From Ciona intestinalis (lineage: Eukaryota > Chordata > Ascidiacea > Phlebobranchia > Cionidae): a stretch of DNA of 64,000 nucleotides. The notes under the pieces were generated by a model, which saw only the letters and a list, made by a program, of their open reading frames with translations, did no database searches and was not told where the DNA came from. Positions 22,335 through 33,493 of this stretch are shown piece by piece. The stretch covers positions 2,532,792-2,596,791 of the forward strand of contig NC_020176.2 of NCBI RefSeq assembly GCF_000224145.3, written 5' to 3'. The number at the start of each line of letters is the position of its first letter. Position 1 is the stretch's first letter. Made by a program: the position numbers and the translations under genes.

Positions 22335-23684
22335 ATGAAGCTAGTACTGTTCACACTTATTGCGTTAGTTGCTTTTGCGGCTGCGCAACACCGATGCGGT
22401 AGGTTTGGAAAANNNNNNNNNNNNNNNNNNNNNNNNNNNNNNNNNNNNNNNNNNNNNNNNNNTTGATTTCCAGAATCACCAAGTGTCTTCGAAGCGAGAT
22501 CATTCTCGGTCAGTATACAAATTAATTTAGATATAGTAGGGTGGGGAAGACGGGACACTGTGTTCTCACGTCCCCGATAGACCATTGTTAATTGTTTCAA
22601 AAAACGATCATTATATTTGGATATTATGTGCTAAATTTGTCCCATCGTCCCCCATTCAGCTGCCATAACAAGTTTATTATCGTATTACATGTTGTTTCGT
22701 TGACCTGCATAATTCTGTGTTTTTTGTTTATCACAAAATGGGACGAGAAGGAGGTAAAACGAAAAACTAAAACGTAAAATATATACTATTTTGTAACAGT
22801 ACGACCACCACACTGGTTACTTCTCCGCTGGACGCCTTGCTTATGATGGCAAACTAGAACGCGTTCGTGTAATACATGATGTGTACGAAAACAGTACCGA
22901 AGACCACTTCGATACACTTTACGCTTTTAAGGAGGTAAGAAACAAAGAGGCATTCATATATTTGCTGATATTTCTTCGCTACTGTAAATATCCTGCTCTA
23001 ATTATTAGTGTATTCGATCCGCTTTTAAAAGGTAGACACATTTGGAAAGGTATACATATAAAGTTACGTTAATATTATTTTTTAAAGAAAGCAGAATACC
23101 GTGTTAACCTAAAGACAAAAAATGTGTGAAGTCATCACTGACTGAAAACTTCTTTCCAATGGGCGTTTACCCCAACTCCACGTATGCGGGAAGTTTTATC
23201 CTTGGATCTTTGAATGCACCCGGAACCGGTGTCGTTGTGCAAGAGTGGTACCACAAGACCGCCGAAGGAGGTACATAACGCTTTCTCATGTTTGCTGCTT
23301 CATCTGTTTTAGTTTTATTTCCGTATACATGTATAACATTCAACGTATTGTTGTTTGATATACAGGCTATTGGATCCAGCTGTTTACGGAGCATGGTTGC
23401 ATACCGGTTCAGACATTAATGTTTGGAAAGAATTCCGCTGGAAATGAAGTACACTATCATCACGAGTAAGTCCAAGTACAACAAAGTCTTAACAAATGCC
23501 TATCAGTTTACCGAACAGTTTATGGTTTATAGCTGGTTCTTATAGTTGGTATAAACTATAGTTATAGAGCTATATAGGCTATAGCCAGAGATAAAACATT
23601 TTTTTATCGATGTACAGTTATATGGACGTGACTCTTGGTGTGAAAGATCGAGCTATCTTTGACGTCCCGAAGGAATGCTTGTAA
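22335..23684 (+). CDS. Ependymin-related secreted protein 2 (six exons, one-base frame break in exon 4)
   Basis: Exons: 22335-22398, 22474-22508, 22800-22934, 23088-23270, 23366-23465, 23618-23684. It has a signal peptide (MKLVLFTLIALVAFAAAQ), HRC, YDHHTGYFSAGRLAYDG, then the core, GCIPV, and the C-terminal YMDVTLGV...FDVPKEC before TAA. Exons 2 and 3 have exactly the lengths of the partner gene (35 and 135 nt), and the phases agree. Exon 4 is one base short: in the A run at 23117-23122 the frame fails (AAGACAAAAAATGTGTGA), whereas one more A gives KTKKCV and an open, ependymin-like frame to the donor. This is either a homopolymer sequencing error or a recent inactivation. A 50-N gap lies in intron 1 and a MITE in intron 2. 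Role as for the partner gene. Confidence 0.85.
22413..22462. other. Assembly gap (50 N)
   Basis: Exactly 50 N in intron 1 of ependymin 2, between the donor at 22399 and the acceptor at 22473. Confidence 0.98.
22532..22656 (+). mobile_element. MITE copy 8, internally deleted, in ependymin 2 intron 2
   Basis: Both ends are present (TATAGTAGGGTGGGGAAG and GTCCCATCGTCCCCCATTC), but the left-centre is missing. About 125 bp. Confidence 0.8.
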
Positions 23685-24362
23685 ATTTAATAATGAATGG
23701 CATAATTGCTAACCATGCATTAATTGTGTTTCTGCATTTATTCGTGATCTGTACGTCAATAAAATAAACCCAAATAGAAATTAATCGCTTGCCTTGAACT
23801 TAGAACAAAGAGATCAACTTAACCCGCGAGACTTGGTATAAAAACGTCTAGAGTTTCATTCAGATGAGTAAGTCCTGACGTATTTAACCTTCTGTCCCAA
23901 CCAACGAGACCATACGCTGTTGTTATGTGTTTAAGGTGCTGAAAATGATGAATTATTTATATTCTGTTCACTTATCTAGACAATGCAGGTGCTGATTAAT
24001 GTAGAGATCATGACTAGTAAAAACAAGCACACTTGCAAATATAAAAACAGTAACAGTTCGACCTAAACTACTAAAGTGATGGCTGAAAAACACAGAATCA
24101 TCTCCCGGATTTTCAGTTTATAATAAAGTACATAGTTTGAAATCAAACACTAGAATAAGTTAGACAAAATGTACTATTCTATTAAAACGTCGAAACTTTG
24201 TATGCTTTTTGTCATAACGTATTATTATCGCTTAAGGTTATCTGTCATAGCAAAGGATAGCATCTTAGTGTGGGAGCATTTTAAAATTAGCACATATTTC
24301 TAGCTCTAGGTGTCGCTGTATCATCCGGTATTCGGAAGCACGCTCTCTGGACAACCGTAGCC
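23685..24362. other. Intergenic region, ependymin 2 to DPY30
   Basis: An AATAAA signal occurs at about 23758, shortly after the ependymin 2 stop, and probably ends that transcript. The rest is AT-rich with no recognised gene. A pyrimidine-rich ATTTCTAG at about 24296 could be a (trans-)splice acceptor for the DPY30 leader; this is inference only. Confidence 0.45.
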
Positions 24363-27300
24363 ATGGCCGACGGTAAGTTTTAATTATTATTATTAATTAC
24401 CGCCTCTTGCAAACAAAGAAAAAAACGCTGATTTTTTAAGAGTGATTCGTTCTTGCTGTACACTTAAAATAACGCGGCACTGTCGCAACATTTTAGGCGG
24501 AACGGTTGTTGTCGTGACTCTTCAGAAAGTATTAGTATAGTCAAAAGCAAAACTATACAATATGTGTATTAACTGGGCACGTGTATCATTTTTTTCTAAA
24601 TTAATTAATGATTGCACTTATATAAACTCATAGGTGTTTAAAGAACCAAGTTATTCGCTTAGAAAATATTGAAATTATTGCTTAAGAACCACACTAAATT
24701 AGGTACAATGTCTTTTAGGATAACAGATTTGCAAAAGTTATTCTGTTTTTTTCCCAAAATATTTTAACATTTTTCCATACAGTTTGATTTATTTTAAACA
24801 AATTTTAAGCTGAAGTATCTGCTGCACCGGTCACTGAAACTCCAATGGAGGCTGACAATACAGTACCAGCTGAACAACAGGTTAAATTTCAAATTTTTAC
24901 TATCTTGTGTTTTTCATTTCTTGCTATAGCTTTTTATTTCTCACACGCAAATACCAAGTTCCAAAAAATTGAAAAATTCCCATAACAAATGTGGAAAAAT
25001 AAATTTCGAGCCAAAATTTAACTTTCCAATTAATCCAGTAAAGCAGCCATGCGGAGTATACATGTCTGTTTATAGCTGATCAAAATACTGATTTACGTTT
25101 AGTCCTTAACCTAGCTGGTTAAAGCAATATTTTTTTGGGCAGAAGATTTATTTAACTGTATGTATGTATGTAGCTGTTATACGCAGCACACTGATTTGCT
25201 GACTTTTAATCTATACTGTAAAAAAATTGAAAATCAAACCTACATAAGTGAAAGGTACATGTTGTTCAAATAATAGTTAAGAGGGTATTTTCTTTATTTA
25301 TAGGAAGCAGCTCCACCAGCAGCAGCTCCTGCAGCTGCCCCACAAGCTGTACCAAGTCCAACACCTGCTGTTCAGGTATTTTACCTACATAAAATTATGC
25401 TTAGACCTAGGGCCTAGGCGTTAGGCCACTTGTATGCAGGCAAGTCAGCTTTACTTACAAAAAACAGCAATTAATTGCAAAAGAATAGTATATAGTTATA
25501 TTCAAAATATTTTATATAAATAGTTATATAATAAAGGTTTAAAGCTAAATTGCTGATAATAACAACAAATTTTGGTTGTTAAAGCTTAAGACAATTTTTC
25601 TGAAGAATACATTGCTGTTTTAATTAATAAAAAGGCGGAAATGTTTAATTTTGGTAATTGTTTATATTGAGTGTGTCAATTACATTGTGCATGGTGAAAA
25701 AGTCACATGTTTCCAGGATTGTAAAAGTTGTAAATCCGGACGGTGATCGTTTAATTTTATTAAAAATCCGGACGTAATATGTTTTACGTGCGTCTGTCAC
25801 CCAAGCTACCAAATCTTGTTATAAAGCGTATTACTGACTATCACCACGACACCACAGTCTAGTGCGGGCGCCTGTGCGATAGAAACCGTTGTTAAAGCTG
25901 CGATCCAATGTTTTATGTTCGTCGCGTGTTCGTAATAATCAGCTAACGAAGTCGCTCGAGTAACAAACATTGCCGTGCTTCAATTTGACATTTTGCGCTT
26001 AATTGTTACGTCACATGTCTTATTGCAACATAACTATTAACTATGACGTTTCATTACGTAACAATCGCGAGGAATGCCCACTGCCCAACGAACCACGAGA
26101 TCGAAACATCGTGTATGAGCGTCACATTTTTACGCTCTGTGCGGGCGTAGGAAATAAAGAAAGACGCATGCGGTAGCATACATTCTACACCTAACAAACA
26201 AGCAATCGTTGTGAATTTATTCTCGTGAAAAGTGACGTAATGAAACTCTGGTTCTCGTGCGGTGCCAACGAACGATGTTTTTTGGCTTCTGTCCAAGCTC
26301 GGCCGGGAAGATACTTTGTAATATCATATTACAATTTACGTTGGTTCCAACTTACTGATAGCGTCGCTCCTCGCTCTTATATTTGCATCAATTAATATTC
26401 ACATAAACGCAATTTACCTGCATTTATTAAAGTTTAAACTATTCTTGGTTGCTTGCTTAAAATTATATCGGGATTAAAACAATTANNNNNNNNNNNNNNN
26501 NNNNNNNNNNNNNNNNNNNNNNNNNNNNNNNNNNNCATTATATTCACATAAACGCAATTTACTGCATTTATTAAAGTTAAACTATTCTGGTTGCTGCTTA
26601 AATTATATCGGGATTAAAACAATTATACGAAATAAAGAAGCACATAAACCACAATTGTTTTCTAAAATTTTAATAGTTTATCAAAGGTATTATGACGTAA
26701 TCATCGTTACATTTTTAATCCACGATGAACGTGCGTAAAACTTTTCATTTGTTTCTACCGATTTAGATACGTCGTTTTAATAAATGTAATATCATTTTAT
26801 ATTCACCACATAAAGGTTCCATCTGACATAATTTGTGACAAAATTAGTACAGTAGGTGTTAGGAAAATGCATTTTTTTTAATGTTTGCACGAACCGTTTC
26901 GTCATTTTAGATATTCGCCGTGTTCTCGCAATGTAACCGATGCGGTTAAAATAGAGCGCACGTTTATGTCGTCAATAATTACGGAACAAAGAAACCAAAG
27001 AGTATATTGTCGGCCGAACGTAAGAAAGTTTATTTTAATATAAATAGGATTTATTTCTACTAAAAAAATCCGGACGTTTTTCGACGATCCGGACGGTGAC
27101 ATTATCACTGAAAAAGGGGTATTTTTACAATCCTGCATGTTTCCTGTCAAACTGTGCTTCTGTTAGAATAAGTATTTGTAAACAAAAATACAATTTTGAT
27201 CTGGTTATAGTAGTTTCCTGCAGTTCGAGCGTTAAATATATTTGCTTGTAAATTTCAATTAAGTCATTTGCTCAGAACTGTTAAGTGTTCATGTATGTCC

Positions 27301-28507
27301 TTTAAAAGTAGCTTGTGCTGTTTACCGCTATTTAAAGTAGCGCTACATCAGCAACACTAAAGGTCTTTTATTGATTGGCCAATACACGAGTGCTCTAGGT
27401 TTGCAATGTTTTTAACAGCAACCTTATAAGTTACAGTTAGAGCTTTTGGATAGTGGGCCAGTCCTGGACCAAACCCCCTTCCCCGACAGACATTACCATA
27501 TGATCTTATTGTCCTTATGCATAGAGAAGACTACATAAAAACTGAAGCTGAATTCAGTTTGTTACATATTTCTTATTAATGACGTGATTTGTACCCCAGG
27601 AAGTGGTAAATGCTGAAAAAGAAGTTGCTCAAAAGGCTCCGAAAACAGTGGAGTTGCAGTCTTTGCCGACAAGAGCTTACTTGGATCAGACTGTGGTTCC
27701 AATTCTATTATCTGGACTGTCAACATTAGCCAAGGAGAGGTAGGCCATTCTACATAGTTGTAATGTTACCATTTATGTTAACTATTTCGGTTCATAGGAA
27801 ATGTAAACATATAAAAAGTATAAATGAATGTAAAAAAAATGAAACTTTCTTTATCCTTGCATGGCCGGTAATTGACAGTTGTTATAACATGGGTGTTTTG
27901 TTTCATACACCTCGTGCCAGCTACGTTACTTTGTGAGTAATTGCTTTTTTATTTTGTTTTTTTTATGTATGACTGATAATTTGGACAACCCATTAGTGAC
28001 CACTGGTTGGAGCAATTGCCATTAAGTGTCTTGGCCACTGACACATAGATACGCCCACAAAATATAAAATATAAACAGAATTAACAGTTTTGATAAAAGC
28101 TTAAGAAATGTTGTGTTTGTGCTACTGTCTTAAATCATCTATATTATAAATATTGGCCTTTGTGTTTAAATGTAACTTTTTACTTGGGCAAAATGCAAGA
28201 TATCCAGCAGAAACCTTAACCATGTATAACATGATTAATTGAATGATATAAAAGATACAGCAGCAATTTCCCTTTCTTTTGGGTTGCATACTTTTGTCAT
28301 AATTACATTTTGTGTTGATTTTTTGAGGTCCACCTGCCAGCAAAAGTTACCGATTATAAGACCCCTGCTCTAACCATTGTGTGACGACACCAGACTTCAT
28401 CTTAACATTATTAAATGTTTTGCAGACCCCCAAACCCGATTGAATATCTTGCAGCTTATCTCTTAAAGAACAAGGAAGAATTCAAAAGCGGAACACCCAA
28501 GGAATGA
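24363..28507 (+). CDS. DPY30: Dpy-30 homologue, core subunit of COMPASS/MLL histone methyltransferase complexes
   Basis: Exons: 24363-24372, 24810-24880, 25304-25375, 27600-27739, 28426-28507. They total 375 nt (124 aa) and phases close. The C-terminal half is the Dpy-30 dimerisation motif: [19 protein letters not shown], then [20 protein letters not shown], nearly the human sequence. The N-terminus is acidic, and exon 3 is a 24-codon Ala/Pro-rich insert ([15 protein letters not shown]) that could be skipped without changing frame. DPY30 binds ASH2L and stimulates H3K4 methylation; it also sits in ciliary radial-spoke-type and dynein-regulating contexts through the same RIIa-like fold. Exon 1 codes only MAD plus one base. 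Intron 3 (2.2 kb) is mostly a hAT transposon. Confidence 0.95.
25706..27143. mobile_element. Non-autonomous hAT-type DNA transposon with perfect 8-bp target-site duplication, in DPY30 intron 3
   Basis: The element spans 25714-27135 (about 1.42 kb) between identical flanks CATGTTTC (25706-25713 and 27136-27143). Terminal inverted repeats are CAGGATTGTAAAA and its complement TTTTTACAATCCTG. Subterminal repeats of ATCCGGACG occur twice near each end (about 25733 and 25766; 27069 and 27090). The 8-bp duplication, CA-start and subterminal repeats are hAT-superfamily traits. No transposase frame is visible, so it depends on a helper. A 50-N gap interrupts it, so the true length is uncertain. Confidence 0.88.
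26391..26625. other. Assembly gap (50 N, 26486-26535) flanked by a false duplication
   Basis: About 90 bases before the gap (26391-26485) reappear after it (26536-26625) in the same order. The second copy lacks single bases in runs or doublets (ACCTG/ACTG, GTTTAAAC/GTTAAAC, CTTGG/CTGG, AAAATT/AAATT). This is the pattern of a low-quality read end that was not merged with its overlapping contig. Confidence 0.85.
27840..28385 (-). mobile_element. SINE-family repeat in DPY30 intron 4, probably interrupted
   Basis: The tail and body (27840-28060) match the copy at 11387-11650 in reverse (TTATCCTTGCATGGCCGG, TTGTTATAACATGGG, GTGACCACTGGTTGG). The tRNA-like head reads on the minus strand near 28385-28320 (AATGGTTAGAGCAGG, GTCTTATAATC). 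About 260 unmatched bases separate them. Confidence 0.55.
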
Positions 28508-29286
28508 ATGCAGTAGAGTGGAGCTTGCTCAACTTATACTCACTCTTTAACTTCATGTTACTTTTATTGTCTTTTCAGTTACTATTAGAGAATGGCCCCT
28601 GTCAACCACCTTTCGAACCTGTACATTAATTACATTGTTTGCTGTTTCCCTTTTGATTAATTAGTTCATACTGTTTTACTTGGATAAGTTTTTCTAATTC
28701 GGACAGTTCTTCAAGTGCTGCTTTAAACACTATTTTATAACCTTTGTTAGCCAGACTGTCCCATGCAAAACTTAGTCAATTGGTCTCTCTGAAATATTTT
28801 ATAATTTGTACTACAAGCAAATTGTGATCGAAGTACAAAAGTAACTGTTCAAATCACACAATGTGTTCTTGGCTGTTTGCACGTTACACAGATCTACTAC
28901 GTAGTAACCATTGGAATACATATATTTTGGAAATGTTATGATTGTAATGTATGTCCAATGATATGATTCAAACAAAAGATTGCAAACTACTACTAAACTA
29001 AACTGAAGAAATAATACCCCGTTTTTAGGGTAGTATAAATGGTAGTTTTTAGGGTGGTATTAATGTAGGTAAGGACGACGATAGCAAAAAAATGAACAAA
29101 ATTACTGCTATAAAGAAAAAAAGATGCCCAAATTTGATAAAACGCTCGTTTTTGTGCGCCCTACTACTCAAAACATTTTAACTCGCGACTGCTGCTGGCG
29201 ACAGGGGTTAAGGGTCATCTTTATTTTGATACTACCCTACTATTTTGTTTTGATATAGTAAGAACTTTCGAAGCGCAGCGTAAAGT
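28508..29286. other. DPY30-seipin intergenic region with a possible small inverted-repeat element
   Basis: It probably includes the DPY30 3' UTR. From 29026 to 29239 an 11-bp inverted repeat (TAGGGTAGTAT / ATACTACCCTA) bounds about 214 bp, with a second GGGTGGTAT just inside. It ends less than 50 bp before the seipin start codon. Confidence 0.5.
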
Positions 29287-32175
29287 ATGGGCATAGTAAG
29301 CGCAGTTTGCGGCATTTTGTACGAGATATACTTTGCACATGTAGACCCACTCCTGCGTACGCTATGGCTTCGTATCGAACCGCATTACGAAGTGGCGAAA
29401 AAAGTTGCCGTAGGACTTCTTGTCGCATTTACCATTCTCTTCGTGTCACTATGCATTTCTGCGATTCTTTTCGGTACAATCTACTTCTACAACATGCCGA
29501 CAATTTACTATTCATTTCCATTGAAGTTTGAATATAACAGGTAACATTTCACAGATTGTGTCGCCATTAATTTTTTAAACCATAGACTGTTTCATAAGAA
29601 ACTGGCCGAAAATATATTACAGGCTGTACGCTGTGATAAAAATTAATTGCTAATCTAGTAATTGCATAAGTTTTACACAATTAACACAAACTCATTCATG
29701 TTTCCAAAGGGCATGTATGCAAAGACACAAAAGATTTGAAAAATTTGGAGGTCATAGCCGCAATATTTACTCAAAAGAATGCTTTCCGGTGTCAACCCTT
29801 CCTCTTGGTTATGCTGACAACTATAAGGTTAAATATACTTGAAACTTGTAATATATATTTAGTTACAGTAATATATAGAACAATGGCAAAAAAACTGTAA
29901 AGGGCATTTTCATCTTTATCTGGTAAAATATATTCTGGGCTGTTTTGTGGATTGGAGGTTGCAATGCTCGCTTCGTAAACAAAATATACCCGGTTCAATG
30001 CTTGTGAAAACTAGTGATTGTATTATATATACTCGCAAAGTTACATTCATAGTAACTCAAAGTCTCAAAGCACACGCAAGGTTTAATGGTATAGCACTAA
30101 TGTTAGAATGACTGCCGTTACCTTACCATGCATGGGTATTAAGTGCCATTCATTCATTCCCAACAGTATACTGGCACAAAAAAAAACATTTAAACTTGTT
30201 TTCTTATTCATTTTAGCTGCTACAAGTTGGTCAATCATACAGTGTTGTGGCGAAAATTGAAATTCCTGAAACTCCTGGGAACCTTGATATTGAAAGCTTT
30301 ATGTTCATTATGGAAGTGGAAGGTCATAACACTACAAATATAAATATCCAGTTTAAGGAAAAACAGTCAAAGAAATACAGAAACAAAGAGTTAGAAGAGA
30401 AGCCAGTAGTTTCCAAATTTCGTGCAACTAATTCGGTATGCGCTTGTACTGTATATTTATTGCTGTCAGTCATTTTGATGCCTGTCTCAGTCTATCATCA
30501 CATGCTTTTTTACATTTGGATTATAGATGGTGCTTGTATTAGGTCTTACTGTTAAGAACATTATAAATGCTTCAGTACCTTCTAATATCAATAGAATATG
30601 ATACGCATTCTGTTGTTTCCTCGAGTCAAGTTTGGCTTAACTATATTTCCATACCTTAATATGAAAAGTGTTTACGAAACTTCAAACCTAATTTCCATTT
30701 GCAGGTTGCAATTAAATACAAGTCACTTATCATCAAGTTAATAAATGTTGCCCTTTTCTGGCCATTCTACCTCTTTGATTTTTACCAAGAAACTCAAACT
30801 TTTGACATCGTTCTATTTGACCAGCTCATATTAAATCCGGTAAGTATTTGACAAACACTGCTATGAATAATTATCTTGAATATTAATATTGGACTGTTAC
30901 TGTTAGTATGTTATGCATAAAGCCGGGGTGCATAACATGATTTTTAGTTCTGTTTGTGAAAAGGTTTTTATATTTGTTGAGTTGTGGCACTCAGGAAATC
31001 CTGTTGTGTTTTTTTCTTAAATTTTTTTTATAATTTTTAAGGCAATAAGTTATTGTGGTAAGCTCTGAATTTATTTGTGTTAATTGATAAATGTAACACT
31101 TTCTTTCCTACACAGGCAGGTTTAAACTGGATTGCTCGAATTTACATTGATCACCCATCAATCACAGTAAACCATGCAAAACTTGATGTGACTTTACGAT
31201 TTAGTGGCATTCAAAGCTTGCTGTATCATTGGCCCGTTGTATCCTTTGTTTTCGGGACAGCAATTGTTTTCCCTATTGTTCTTTGCATTGTTGTTGCTGC
31301 TCTCTACTTCTTCGTGTGGAAAGTCTTCTTTAAAGCAGTTGCTCCAACTTCTGTTGGAAGGAGAAATGAGAGACGAGAAAGAACTGCTGTAACAGGTACA
31401 GAGCTGGCTACTATGGTGTACAGGATGGTAATGCAAGCTATGGGGGTATAAAATTGGGTATTTGCAAGCTATGGGGTGTAAAATTGGGTATTTTGAAATT
31501 TTACTTTGATGTTGTAAATTTATAACATAAACCTGATATAAAACTGATAGTAGAATGTTGTTGTTCTAACAACTTTTTCATTTTCCTTCGCATATTTTTT
31601 AAAGATAATCTGCCATCTGCGCCTGCCAATACTGATGAAGTCACCACTGATGTCATCAGCAGTAGCTTCGTCATAAGTGACAGCATCCGAACATCATCTC
31701 GCCGATCTTCTTCCTCCTCTTCTTCCATTGAGATGATCGGACACTCCCGTCTCTCCACACAAGGAAGCGAGTCAAGTTTTTTGATTCCATCGAACCCAAC
31801 TTTAGAAGCAAGCGAGCCAGAGATTGATGCGATTGACACAACGTGAGTTTTTAAATTAAGACAAATCAAGTTTACGCTGCATGACAATATGCATGGAGTA
31901 TAGATACTGGATAGTTTTTGGTGTATAAGACACTGTTATATGAATAGTTTAAATACACCATGTGCAGCACATACCACTATTTAGAACTTAAAAATGAGCA
32001 TAATTTATACACCATGTGTGTCTTTTCAATGTAGGATAAGTGAACAAATGCATATACTAACATTCTCAATACACAACTTTCCAATTACAGGATTACTGAG
32101 TCCAATGCAAATGAAGACGGTAGTTTTGTAGATCCACAGGTAGATACAACTGTAAGAAGAAGGCAAGTGTTGTAA
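29287..32175 (+). CDS. BSCL2: Seipin (BSCL2), ER lipid-droplet biogenesis protein
   Basis: Exons: 29287-29540, 29710-29827, 30217-30435, 30705-30839, 31116-31395, 31605-31842, 32091-32175. They total 1,329 nt (442 aa) with phases closed. The layout is that of seipin: a first membrane helix (AVGLLVAFTILFVSLCISAI), the YFYNMPTIYYSFPLKF entry, a luminal domain with ECFPVSTLPL, then VGQSYSVVAKIEIPETPGN, LIIKLINVALFWPF and AKLDVTLRFSGIQSLLYHWP, a second membrane helix (FGTAIVFPIVLCIVVAALYF), and a Ser-rich cytosolic tail. Seipin oligomers at ER-lipid-droplet contacts control triglyceride droplet formation. The luminal part carries a lysine-rich insert (KEKQSKKYRNKELEEK) where human seipin has a shorter loop. 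An AATAAA lies near 32590. Confidence 0.93.
29940..30150 (+). mobile_element. SINE-like repeat in seipin intron 2
   Basis: A head-like stretch (GAGGTTGCAATGCTCGC, CCCGGTTCAATGC resembling A and B boxes) is followed by a tail stretch (TACCATGCATGGG, GTGCCATTCATTCATTC). That tail is the complement of tail words in the SINE fragment at 59945. The element is diverged and its limits are uncertain. Confidence 0.4.
31433..31500. repeat. Short tandem duplication in seipin intron 5
   Basis: About 30 bp (GCAAGCTATGGGG...AAAATTGGGTATT) occurs twice in direct succession, with small differences. Confidence 0.75.
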
Positions 32176-33493
32176 AGCAACATTACAATTCAAACACCAT
32201 ATACAACATGAAATTGTAAGGCTCAACTTTTTACAGTGTCAGACTAAGTTTATATGAAAAATAGGCTGGATTTGAAAAAGTAGCATGTTTGCCGTTTCCT
32301 GTTATTCTGTTTTATTTCTTTCTTCAGGCCTAAAACCTTGCACTTTGTTAGTGTGTTATTTATTTACCATGTTTCTTTAGTACTTGGTTTTATTCTATTT
32401 GTTCTTATGTTTCTTTGTTTTAATAATATAGCTTGCGTGTAGTATTTCCTGCTGCATATGTACCATAAGTGTTTTGTAAATGTAACATTTTCAAAAATAT
32501 TTCTTTGTCAAATTACTTGCTGGTTAAGTGTTGTTGCAAAAATGGCATCGGTTTGTGGATGTTCTTGTATACAGACTGTTAATGTTAATAAAATTGCACT
32601 TTTATTCGGAAATATTACGATTTTGGTCAACTAGCAAGATGAAGGAAATCCAGGTGCAGGTTAACGATTTTGTTTGCACGTTTTTTTAGGGTTTTATTTG
32701 CAAAAAAAGACAGTTTTTGTCGTTTTTTGACATTTTGCCAAGAGTTTTTGTTGATCCTGGCAGTTTATATTCTGTCATACACTGACATTTAGTGTACCGC
32801 TTGTCACCTCAGATTTTGCTACAAATTTAAAACAACGTGACGCCTATGAGTAATTGATGTCGCATTTTGTAACTTTTAAGACACAAGAGTCGCCACAGTG
32901 TGTCGCTAGAGATGAAATACTAATCTCACGCTGGCGATGACGTCACGGCTGTTAATAATACGTTGGCGGGTATAGCTATATGCATATTATTTACATGCAT
33001 ATATCTATACCAATCATTAGTGGTAAATAAATGTTATACGGCTTTTTTATTATTGCAAATGGTATTAATGTGGTATATAGTAATTTATTTAATGCAGTAT
33101 ATTGTAATTGTCGGCACCGAAAAAAAGCAACGCCATATACTTAAACATTAAGTAGTTCTACCACCACACACTTATGCACGTTATATTTACTACCACAACA
33201 TGAGTCCAGGAAGCCTCGAAATAAGTTGATCACGTGCATACGCATGCCGCAGTTTATTTATGTCACGATCTTAAGCTATTCGGTAAAGCTTATTGGGCGG
33301 GCGTAGGCAATTCAGCCATACGGGTAAATAGGTTTTCCGAACTGCCATAGAGCGGCGCGCGTACACTGTTGTCTGCGCGTTCATGAAGAGTCGAGGGAAA
33401 GAACGCCGGAGAAAAAAATTCGCTGCACTGTCAGTGTTCGAGAGCCAGCAAGCTAGTTCGCCAGAAGTGATCGCATTGTGACAGAATGCGCCG
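32176..33493. other. Seipin 3' region and NOVA upstream region
   Basis: The seipin 3' UTR probably ends after the AATAAA near 32590. Beyond about 32800 the DNA changes to a mix with more CpG (33290-33500), likely the NOVA promoter and 5' UTR. A TGACGTCA octamer is at about 32938. No extra gene was seen. Confidence 0.45.

Noticed and set aside
28507-29287. DPY30 and seipin as a trans-spliced operon
   Set aside because: Ciona operon partners are normally separated by very short distances; about 780 bp with a repeat-like unit argues for separate promoters.
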